In this document: positions 12,106 to 24,500 of the stretch, piece by piece
Layout of the letters: every line of letters starts with the position of its first letter
Numbering within the stretch: position 1 is the stretch's first letter
Source of the DNA: Anagrus nilaparvatae
Lineage: Eukaryota > Arthropoda > Insecta > Hymenoptera > Mymaridae
Reading direction: 5' to 3'
Assembly: GCA_022575985.1 (NCBI GenBank)
Contig: JAKSXM010000231.1
Coordinates: 5,644,501 to 5,708,500, forward strand
Length of the DNA stretch: 64,000 nt
The notes under the pieces: generated by a model
What the model was told of the DNA's origin: nothing
The model's input: the letters and a program-made list of their open reading frames with translations, nothing else
The model's database searches: none
Made by a program: the position numbers and the translations under genes

Positions 12106-12407
12106 TAAAAGCTAAGCGACCTAAATAATTGATGATTAATTATAAGATCTTTGATTTTTTTTGGTAAGCGTGAAGTATTGTAAATATTTTTTAAATAATA
12201 AATTAAATCGATCTCGTACAAGTAGAATTAAATACCAGTCATTATATAAAATAACTGATTTTTTAGATTTTTCATTCAGTCTCTCTATTATTTTTCCAAC
12301 ACCATGTAATAAATAATAAAAAAAAACCATCACCAAGATTAATTGCATTTTTTTTGTTTTACATATAAAAAAACCTCCACCAATTAATAATTAATTTTAT
12401 AAAATTT

Positions 12408-12514
12408 TCAAACTCCATATATCGATCGTCTGTTACCTGGTACTTGTAAACTAGAAGATGTCATAGCCGTGCCTAAGTTATTTGTAGCTGTGCAAGTATA
12501 AATACCAGCATCAT
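12408..12514 (-). CDS. Large muscle gene, exon 35: end of Ig domain 8 and C terminus
   Basis: The exon completes Asp with exon 34: DDAGIYTCTATNNLGTA, then SSSLQVPG and a basic tail NRRSIYGV before TGA. A possible donor (GTAACA) after LQVP could extend the gene left, but I found no further Ig-like exon there. The frame sum for all 35 exons is exact with this stop. Confidence 0.78.
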
Positions 12515-15500
12515 CTAAATAAATTAGAAGAAGAAATAAATAAATTCTTCTATATTCACTTTAATTAAAAAATAATTTATTAACCTGGACAAGTCCTTGG
12601 TAACGTTAATCGACAAACTCCATTACGATAAAATATATCATAATTGCACGAATTTTCAACTATCCTACCGTCCTTCGACCATATAACATTTGGCTGAGGT
12701 TCAGCTTGTACGATACATTCGAATCTTGCGGTCTGTCCACTAACAACTGCAATATCTCTCAAGGGCTAGAATTAATTAAGCATAATAAAATTACATTAAT
12801 TTAAACATATTTATATTTTAATTTTTAAAATGTTTTTCGTGCCAAAAAATTTTTTTTATTGATAATAAAATAATATTAATTTTGTTGATGATGTTTGAAT
12901 TAAAATTTTGTTTAACTAACCGTTATAAATTGAGGTGGTTTTTTTGGTAAAATTTCAATGTATGGCTTGACAACTTCTCTTGATGTCGGTGTACCATTCG
13001 ATGTTGGCCATGGTGAACCTAAGAAACATAAAATTGGAAATCAGTTTAATTTAATCTCTTTATTTGAGTGTATTAATTCTTAAGTAATATATAAAATAGA
13101 TAGTGCCCTCTATAGTGCCATAAATTATGATTAATAACAATTAATATAACAGGTAATCACATGATAGTTTATGATAAAGGGTCTAAAAAACGAAAAAAAT
13201 GATTTTTAGCACAAGAATTTTTACAATTAAATAGGAATGGTAAGCCAAAAAAATAAAATTAAGCAATGTATGAAAATAAAAGATTGTGATAATATATCAA
13301 TTGACTGTAAAAAGATACCAAACTGTAATTTTTCATTTTAATTTAAAAAATAATAGAAGAATTAAAAATTAGAATAAATATTTATTTGATATAAAAATTA
13401 TACAGTAAATATTAATGATTAAACATTGATGTTAATGATAAATATAAACATTTTTGATTATTCGATTGTTGATGAGACGTGATAAATGATATCGTGAAAT
13501 TTAGTGATATTTAAAATGATATTTTTGATAATAATTTTATTATCCTGAAATAAAGAAAATTTTGATTAAAAAATTTATAAAATTGACAAAATTTAGACGT
13601 ATCATCAACACATCGTGTCCACAATATTTTCAGCCAATACCTGGCATTGATTCGATGTTACTTGCTCGACCGGAACTTCCGAATTTTGGACTCATGCATG
13701 GTAAGCTTGGACTTAAAGATGTGGGACTTGGTGACATTGGATCCCAAGGTGATTCTGGAATTAACAAATCTTGATGATTCGTGTTATTGTAATTTTGTTT
13801 TCCAGACATTCGATGATCTTCTAATTCAGAAAATTCACTTTCGGAATTTGCTTCCCATTTAACTGTTTTTCCAAATTGTTTACTATTGTTATTCGTTGAA
13901 AATTGACGGTAATTATTTTGTTTGATTGGATCTTTTTTACATGGCGTGTAACCATTTTCTTTGTTTGTAAATTCATGAATTATTGGTACATCGATATCAC
14001 CAGGTTTACGATGTTCTTGATGATTTTTTTTATTACTATTTGTTAACGATTGTTGGCTCTTTTCACCAGGAAGAACGATTCCAAATTCATAACCAAAGTC
14101 ATATTTAAAGTAAATAAGACCGGTTTCTGGATCAATGTGTTTTGTGCCTAAGGAGCACAATATTATAGATTTTCTTTAATTTCTTAATTAAAATTTTTGA
14201 AATTTTCAAAGTAAATTATAAATCAAATGTTCATGCATCTATGTGTAACATTTAATGTCTTAAAATATGTAATATGTGTATAAATATTAGCATATATGCG
14301 AATACGAATATAAAAAATTTGATTTATAATTATTCAACAGAAAAGAGTACTATTTTCTATAAAAGCAAAATATAAGATAAAACCTAAAATTTCAGATGAT
14401 TGGATTACTTTAAGAGCTAAATAACCAAATATTTTTGTTCCTAATAAATTGGAATTTCGAAAATTTTATTTTTTAGGTAATTTTCTTCTGTTCGATAATT
14501 TTGAACCAGAAACTTTTTATAATAATTCTCAGGTTAAAATATAATAATAATTAGACTTATATATTTTTTTAATTTTAAATGCAGATGAACTTGCATTCAC
14601 GATATTTTTGAAAGTCTTGGAAATATAATTTTAGGATATAAAATATTATAGATTAAATTCCTCTATCAGGATACAGGATCAATTTCACGTATAAATTGGT
14701 AAGTCAAAATAAAGAGTCTAAAAATTGATTTAAAATAGCATGTGTTATTTAATTTGAGACGGGTTTTTTGCCCATTATATGCAAAACTATGTTTTAAATC
14801 ACAGGAAAAATATGGGGTTCGACTTTTGCATGCTGTCTGCACTCGTTTGCTACACTTGCTCGTGCATACAGCTACATTCAAATTAAAAACCAATATTTTG
14901 TCCCTTGTTTAAAAAATAGCTATTACCCATTCTTTAGGTGGCATTTTCCCCTGCAATCAATTATGCGGCTTATAGTACATGATTTATTAAAAAAAATTAA
15001 TGATAATTTACTTGTTATTAAAATAATAAAAGGCACAAATAATAATAAAAATTTTTGGGATCTGGGGTTTTTCTGGACAGGTTTTGGGTAATACTTGTTC
15101 AAATTATTTTTCAAATTCTTTCAGGATTCATAATAAAACCTTATTTTAATTATTTGAATTTTTTAGATGAAATTTTTAGGATATTTTTTTTGTTGAAATT
15201 CCAATTTTTTAAATTTACAGAGATAAAAAATAAAAATATGTTCATAATGTAAATGTCAGCTGTTCCGTAATTGTATGTTTTCATGCTAATTTTTACATTT
15301 GCGCGTCCAACATGCTTGGTTTTATAGTTCCAAAAATTTTAGGTGTTCCTTAATTTTGTAAAATTTTTCAATATTTACAACACAAAAATCTGTATTAGTT
15401 GTAAACATTTTATAAATGTGTATGTATTTTACCGTATTGTGCGACCCTTGATTCTTCTCTATAAGTTCTTGCATCGTCACCATTTTGAATGTTATTTTTA

Positions 15501-18500
15501 TTATCACACGTAGAAGGTTGTTTAAGTATTGGTTTACTTTTTTTAAAATCTGTTTGGATATCATTAACGAATTTCTGTGTTTTTGACTTAAAACTGCTTG
15601 ACATGTCAGACATGTGTCTCGATGCTACGTCTGTGAATTGTATATTTATAAAATAGTATTTAAAATTTTAATCAAAATAATTGAAACTTTAAAAAAACGC
15701 GATTTGTTAAATGAAAAAACTAAATAAAAAGTTAATTAAACTAAAAAAATGAAAAATAATATTCTAAAATTGATAATCTTACGATTTGCAGTTTTTTTAA
15801 ATTCCTGAGACGGTGCATAGTCATATTGAGGTGGTGAACCAGGTTTTAAATATTCATCACTTTGACTTCGAATTTCAACGTAACTTTTATTATTAAACCT
15901 TTCACATTCAGATCTTTCGTTTTCAGATTCACTTGGTGGCCATGTTATAATAGGTGATTTATTTTTTGGTGGCTGTACTTTACGATATTTTGGTTCTTCC
16001 GCTTCACTATCAATCGGCGTCCATTTTGCTCGAATCCTACTTGAATCTATATCACTTTCATAGTCAGATTCACGAAAACTTCCTTGTACGAATTTTGTTG
16101 GTGTTGGAATATGATAATTATTTTGCTTGTATTGCTTTTGATAATTATTATGACTAGTTGATTCGGTAGTATGGGAATCCTGTTGACTACCACCAAATTT
16201 AATAACTCTACTCGTTTGTTCAACGGTAACAATTCTTCTAGTATTTTCGGTAGACTCATCCATTTTAACAGTTTTCTTTAACTCTGTACCAACTGCATCA
16301 TGGTAAGGCGTACCTGTTATTCCTTCGTAATAAGAGTGTCTTGGTGGTGCATAACCCATTTCTGGTGGCGATCCAGGAAGTAAAACTGATTTTGGTCTAG
16401 TTTTATTTCCTGAATGAGCTTTTTCACGTCTTATAACAGACTCTTTAGTACTTTCAGAATGTGACGTAGGTATGTCTGTTGGTTTTCCTGAGTAGAAAAT
16501 ATGATAGTGACGAATGATAATGATGATGGAGTGAAATGAAAGTAACAGACGATAGTGAAGAATAAAGCAATGCAGAGAGAAAGAATAGCGAAAGAGATAA
16601 GAGAAAAGCAGTTGAAAGTAAAAGCTGATAGAAAAATAGACCAAGAAAGCAAAGCAAGCATGTAAATAAAAATTTGGCACTTTTATAATTTAGAGAAGGA
16701 AAAATAAAAATTTGTTTATTTTATGTTTATTTTTCCCTTTATTGCTGGAAATAGAAACTTAATATTTAAAATCAAGCAAAATAATAAAAAAAATGTCCCA
16801 AAATATTTTAAAATATTTTATTAATACTATTAATATATTTTATAATTGAAATTTTTTTTAAAACAATTTATACACAATCTAAAGTGTCAATAACTTTATT
16901 AAAAAAATAAATCTATTTATATATATATTTATACCTTGTTTGATTTATATATAAATAAATATTTGGTTTTTTAATTACACTGCGTGTGTATTTTCTGTAG
17001 AAAGAAACAATGTTATACTGTTGTTTTTGGTAAACTTACACAGTCTAAATCTTGAAATTTAGAATGTAAAATTAAAGGTGAAATACTAAAATATATTTTC
17101 GTAATCAATTGTACTATTAATTTTTCAATGAATTTTGCCATATAATAGGGAATTTTTCAGTAAATTATTGATTGTGTAAGAAATTTTAAAAGTACACTTT
17201 GAAGAGTCTCAATTTTACTATCGTAACTCATAAGTCACTTGTTTACCACGGACTTCTGAATTAATTCTATACAAACTGTAAGAAATAATTAGATTTGGTA
17301 AATTAAAATTTTTAAAGCATTACTTTATAAATTGTCTAAGAATCAAATATTTTAACAAATACTGCAGATAAACTTTAAACTTCAAAACTAGCTTGAAGAG
17401 TAAAATTAACGCGAAAATAAATACAATATATAAAATTGTTTCAATATGCTGAAAATATACACGAATAAACTTATTCTAATTTATGCAATAAATAACAATT
17501 AATAATTTATCTATCTGGGACATTTTACATTAAAAGAAAGAAAATCGCCTACTATAAGAATTTAACGAACCTCCTGAAAATACCGATTTTGATTGATATG
17601 AAGAAGATTTTGAATCTCTTGAACTTGTACTAGTTTGTGGTTTCCAACTTGATGTTTTTCTAGCATCAAAATTATTTCTATAATCGTTTTCACAAAATTC
17701 GTTTCTAGCTACATAATTTGATGATGAACTTGATTGTGCTTTTGTTCTCGAATCGTAGGTATCATTTGAATGACTGTAATTCATGTAAGTATCCTAGAAC
17801 AAAATTAAAAAATAATTTATTGAATTATTAGTTTTTTAAAAAAATTAGTCAAGCAATTTTAAAAACATAAAATTACAGAAATAAAATAAATATTCTCTAT
17901 GAATGACAAGCAAAAATGAGATTTCTATATGTTGGTATATATTTTCAAATTAATGAAAGAGCGCAAACTCAAAATTAGTTAAAAACTTCAAACACTTCAA
18001 TCAAATGAATAATTATAATGTAAAATTAAACAATAAATTCCAAAATTAGAAACAAAATAGTTTACTAACACAAAAAAACATCAACACTGTGAATTATTGA
18101 ATACAAGCAGAATAAAAAAAACACACGATGAGCAATACAATCGAACCTTCGACGATGGTCCAAGTCGAATTGATGGTACCATCTCCGAAGTTTTTTCAAT
18201 GTAAGAACTTCTTTGTACTTGTGGAGTACTAGAATATGATTGTGATGAATATGAAGATGACATATCATTTTTTTGTTGTGAATTACTGTAGCTTTTACTT
18301 TCCAAATAACTTGATTTCATTTCAGTAAATGATGATGATGAATTTGATTCGACAAATGTTTTGTTTTGTTGGAAATTTAATGGTTCATCTGTATCAGCCA
18401 TGTAACCACTTTCTTTTTGGAAAGTTTTTATTTTAAATTTAGGCGATTCTGGTTTAAATGTTTTAGCTGTTGATGGTTTGTATGAAGGTTTTGATGGTTG

Positions 18501-21500
18501 AACATAAATAGGCGGTGAACCAGGTTCTGGTAAACTTACTGGAGGTGGTTTGCTTTGTGTATATTTTTGTTGATACGATTTGAAATCCTTTTCGTATGTT
18601 GCAGATGACTGACTTATTGAATTATTATCAATGTTTGTGGGCGTTACGACTGGTCTTGAGGGTCCCGTGATTCTTGGTGATGGGATCTCAAAGCTTGAGG
18701 GAGGTATGGGTTCAAATTCAGACGATCTACGTCTGCATTCAGGAGTTGCTCTTGGTGCTTGAACATGACGGTATCCTGTGTTTGAAAATTCACTTTCACT
18801 GCCACATGATCTTCTCTTAGATTTATTATCAAAATCTGATTCGTATTCACTTTCACTATAAAATGAACTTCTCACTGATTTCGTTGTGTAACTAGGTTGC
18901 GTTGAATATGACGAAGGTTTTGGATAATCTTTTTGTTTTGTATATGTAGACGTTTCCTCGAATTTTTTAGTGGGAGCAGCTGGTGGAATAGTCCTGATCG
19001 CTCCAGGTGGTAATTTGGCTGGCTTATGATCTAATGATCTTTCTAATGTTCTTTCAAACTTTTCTATTTTATTTTCTTTATAAACTGGTCCAGGTGCATA
19101 TCCCATTTCAGGTGGGGGTCCTGGCTCTAATTTTGGTTCATTTGTTTCATGATACAACTTGACTGCTGGTTTACAAAATTGTTTTACTAAACCAGGAGAC
19201 TTTAATTCACTATCTTCTGGCCAAGGTCTAGGTGCTGATTGTTTTTTAACTGATTCGTATTTTTGTTCCTTAATTTCTGTTTGTTTGACATCACATTCTG
19301 AAGTATATTTTTCAATGATCGATTTCTCTTCAATTGTATTAACTGTATGATCTACTTTGACAGTTTCTGCATTATAAATTATTGGTTTTGGTTTTGGTGG
19401 TGATGGAGGAGGTTCTATAATTTTTTCCTTAAAACTAACTTCTTTGGAACCCCAAGTTTTAGATTCTAAAGACGTTGATGATTCTATACTTGTCTTAGTA
19501 CACCTTTGTTCTGGCTTTAACTCAATTTCTTGTTTAGATTCAAATGAAGATGATTTATAATTTTTTTCTGGAACAGTCCATTCTTGTTTATCAACATACG
19601 ACTTGCATGATTCTGGAGGCCATGCTTTACTACTTGCATCAGAGCTTTTCCTTGCCCATGATTTTTCCATTGATATTGCTTCTGAAGATGATCCCGTATC
19701 TGCTTTATTTAATTCAAAAGGTGGAGGTATTGATAATGGACAGACTGAAATTTTTTCTGGAGTTTTGGGTTCCAGTTTTGGTGCAGGTGCACTTGGAAAT
19801 AGTTTAACACCTCCTATCGGAGCATCAATGGGAGAACAACTTTTTTCAAAAGATTCTTGTAATAATTTAGCCTTTATGGATACATCTGGTCGATTTTTAG
19901 TCGTTTCTTCTGGTTTCGGAGCATAACCGATTTCTGGTGGTGGCTCCGGCACAAGATTAAAGCCTTTTAACATGGCTTCTGCACTTTCTGATTGTGCAGC
20001 TAACTTAGAAATTGTTAATGTACCATGGATTGGTGAACCTGATGCCGTAACATCTTCAAGAATGGTCCTAGTACATTCTAATGGTGGCAATTTATATTCA
20101 TCGTAAGGGAAATCGATCAAATTGTTATCAATTCCGCGGGTGGATGAACCTTTTTCAAATTTGTTAAATATATCTTGAACAGATTTTTTACTTGACCTCA
20201 AATCTGGTTGTGTTTTTTCATAAGCTGCATCTTCGAATTTAGTTGTACGCTCATAATTTTTAGTAAGTCTGTCTACTTTAACATCGCACCCTGGACCAGT
20301 TCCATCATCTACATCTGTTAATTTTATCATTTCTTTCCGTCCTTTTGGAGTTGATTCCCCGCCTCTTGTCATGGATTCAAAGAAGCTGATAGCATCTTTT
20401 TTAGGCATTGAAGATGTTTCAATGTTTTCATTTTCAAGCACTTCTGTATTTTCGTAAATATTAGTCGTTTGGCCATCTTTTTGAATATCTCTACTTTCAG
20501 TTTTTTCCTCTTTTATTGTCGCATCAAAGGGAGCTGGTTTGTGTTCCAGTTTCATATGGAATTTCTGTTCAGATTTTGTTTCACTGCGATGAGATTCAAC
20601 AGATGATGTTATCATTTCAGAGCGAATTGCTTTATGATTTCCATCGGTTTCAGTTTTTATTGTACGTATTGTTGATGAAGTACTACTTGAAGGGAAAGGA
20701 GTTTTTAATGCTGCACTTGGTTGAATCATTGTAGTTGTTATTTGTTCAGTTGTAAGATTTGCGCCTGGTAATTCGAACTTTTGACCGTCAGGCTATTTCA
20801 TAATAATAGTAATTTAAATTTAATTCTCGGAAAATTTTTTAATTTTTTAAAGTAATACTCAGAATTAATTTAAAATAAATATTATTTATAGTAAAAATTT
20901 TACTTACCCTTAAAGCATCCTTATTTTGAACATCTTCATAAACTAAAGTCTTATGAACTTCAACCATTGTGTCAGGAGTTGGTTCAAAAACAGCAAAATC
21001 TGCGATACTTTGTGCTTCGCCGCCAGAATTTGACGCTCTTACCATATATTTTCCAGCGTGTCTTTTTTCAGCTAAAACATAAAAACGTAAGTAAAAAACA
21101 AACTCAAAAATTATTTAGATTTTTTTTTTATAAACTGAATTACCTTTGTTAATAACAAGCATGTAACAATTTCCTTGTTGCTTCATAATTATTTCAGGCG
21201 GGACTTCGTAAATTCGAATATCATTAACGTACCATGTTACTGACGGTTCCGGCGTTCCTGTTATTTCTACTTCCATTATTACCCTATCACCTTTTTTAAC
21301 GACCTGAGCTTGCAGTCTTCTACCAAAAACAGGCGGGAAAATCGTTTCTGTTGAAAGAAAAGAAATTTTTAATCAATGTTATCAATTAAAATGAATTTTC
21401 TAAAAAGTTAATATTTACTTTTTACAACTAAATCTGCTGTGCTGTTCGCACTTCCTATTTCATTTCTAGCTGTGCAAGTATAGCGCCCGGCGTCCTTGAC

Positions 21501-24500
21501 CTTTACATCTCTTAACTCTAATTTGACGTGATTATGATCAAAACTTAATTTTATACCATTTTTTGCTATTAACTCTTGTCCATTCTTTGACCAGGAAATC
21601 GTTGGTAAAGGAAATCCTAAAAAATTGAAATTAATTGAAATTTTGTATAATTAATTAAAATTAAAAAATTCGTTAAATTACCATCAATAATTCCTTCTAT
21701 AATAACATCAGTTCCTTGATCAACTATCATTCCCGTTAAGGGTGAAACGAAACGAGGCGCAGTTTGTTTTCTGCAAGGTTTTTGAACCTGAATTTGTTGT
21801 TTGCATTCTTTTTGCCTTACACCATTAGCATCATGAGTAACGATGACAGTTTTTTCTTGGCGTAACTCACCGGGTGCATCTTGCACAATTCTTTCGAACT
21901 CTTCAATCTTATGTGACTATTTTTAATGTTCAATGAATTAATTAGTCATTTGAATTATTTTTAGTTCAATGATTGATTATAAAAATAATTTTTTTTTAAT
22001 CTTATTTATGGAACGATAGATTAAAAATTATAAATTTGAATAATGAGAGCATAAATTAATTTTATATAATTCTCAAATGAGCAACTTTAATTTATAATAA
22101 TTTAAAAAATATCAATGAATAAAAAAAAGAATAAAAAATATGAAAATAATTTTTAAAAATTACCTGACACAAAGGCGCTGAACCATTTTGTGAACGCTGA
22201 GTACTTCCTGATGTCGTTTTGAAGCAAATACCTCCTCCAGGCTGCATTCCCGTAGATTTACTAGATAATGAAGATGACGTAGTTGATGTAACATATTCTT
22301 TTTTAGATGATGTATGTGTTGTAGAAGATTCCGTTATCACTGATGATTTAGTCATGGTTTGGTTATCAAAGTTAGGAAGGGTACCATTGCCAAAACTCGA
22401 CCTTTCGGTCTCGAAGAATTTGTCACTACTAGTTGTGGTCTGCATTTCGCCCTCCTTCTTTGCTTCGATTTTACCCTCAGATTTGCCCTCGGTGATTGCC
22501 CCTCCTCCACCTATCGATGCGTGATTTAAAAAGAGATGATTAAGAAAAGATTTCGTCAATAAAGATTTATAAACTGTCTTTGTTTAATTCTTTCTTTTTT
22601 TATCTTAACAACCGATGGGACAATTTGGCATTTGAATTACCAAACAATGGGATCAACCTTGTTCGAGAAGGGGCCATCATAATGCATACGTGCTTTGTCA
22701 TTATCATATAAATAGCTAATTGATTATTAAAATCGATCAAAACATTTTTTTAATGCAATTTTTTTTTGTAGTTTATTTCACTAAATGAATCTAAAACTTT
22801 TGATATTAAAAAAAAAATTCGTTTTCATTAAATTAATAAATAAATTCAGAAAAAAAATAAAATTTTGTTTTTTTGGTAAGTACTTGAATATTTTAAATTT
22901 ATTTTTTATTTCTTTTGGTATTTTCTTATCGAATTATTGGATTTTATCCAAATTAAATTAAAAAGAGATTTTTTTGAATGAATAATAAATTTTGATAAAA
23001 TAATTTACCCAAGTTTAAATAATTATTTCATTTATTATAATTTATATTTTTAGAAAATTTAATCACATCAAAATTTGTCCAAACAGGAAAATTCTTCAAA
23101 TAATTTGAGTTTGATTTTGTCAGGGTTATAATTAAATGTAACTTGTAATTTTATATAAGAATGAAAATAGAATAAAAAGAAAATATTTGACAAATATTGA
23201 TGAGCTAACTCCAAATTTTGAATAATTCATCAGAATAACATAAATTACATGAAATTTTGAAAATAAGAAAAAAGTATCGACTGTGCATGAATACGACAAC
23301 TCATCTCTCCATAAAAGTTTAATTTAAACAATCGTCACATAGTAAAGTATCAGAAGTAGTGTGTATAGTTAGTTCTACGAAAATAGTCGGCCTAATTTAT
23401 CAGTTTGGTTAGATATATATAATTGTAGAAAGATTTTTGCACATAGAGAAAAAGAGCATATAAATTAAATAAATAATAAACTACGGTTACACCTGCTATG
23501 AATTTTGGAAATATTTATTGTCTTCAAAATGAATTACGTGATTTTATAAATTTTAAATTAAATACTGCACGTCAAAATTTTTTTAATTTTAGAATTTTAT
23601 TTTGTACGTTTGTATTTTTTGATACTTTGAAGTACCACGTGGTGTTTTATTTAATAAAAATTTAAATTGTGATGGAAAATTTTGAGCTTTTGTTTATTAC
23701 TTTATAAATTAGAGCATTGTTAAAAGTAAATCTAGTAAATATAAAAAAAATTGTTTATTATTTATAAACAATTAGTAAATTTTTGTAAAAATATTAACTA
23801 TTTTGCATAAATGTTCAAAAAAAATCGAGAATTTACCATTTTTCTCGCAAATTTACAAAATTAAATAGAGATTTTTCGGATTTGTCGTTAGAAAAAACAG
23901 GCACATATCCAGGAGGCATGTCCCTCTACCCAGAAATGAAAGTTTTTAGTAAAAACGTATTTAAAAATTTTAAAAAATGTTCAATTTTTTTAAATTGTTT
24001 ATTGACAATTATAAATTTTTAACAATTTAAAACAAGAAACGATAAAATTTTGATTCTTACTGAATAAATTTAATTCATAATAATTAGTATTATTAAATTC
24101 GCCCACCCCTCCCTGAAATTTTTTGGCCCCCCTGTAATAATTTTAGTAAATTTACGATTTTCATTCAAAATTTACAAATTTACTAATAAAATTTACTAAT
24201 AAACTTTTTTTTGTACATTCACAGGAGTCTAAATCAATTTGTAAAGTGTGGCAAGCCATTTTAATTTTTTAAATTTCGATTATTATCATTAAACCTGACA
24301 TTTAAAAGGCAACCTATAAGGTTAATACTCAACTAAAATTTAAAGTAAAATTTTTTCAAGTAAATAAAATTCATAGAAACTTTCTAAGAAATAAATAGTA
24401 AATTTCCAAAAAAAAATACAAGCTTATGGAGTAAAAATTGCCATCAAGGAACAGTTATTGAAAAAATGCAATTTTGAGCTTTCCAACTCAAAAAAAAACT

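Noticed and set aside
16488..16680. N-terminal extension of the exon 30 frame with a hydrophobic stretch
   Set aside because: Precedes a good acceptor whose phase matches exon 29; the hydrophobic part is translated intron, not a membrane segment.
19603..19926. 107-residue plus-strand frame
   Set aside because: Antisense shadow of exon 28 of the large gene.
22219..22524. 101-residue plus-strand frame
   Set aside because: Antisense shadow of exon 23.
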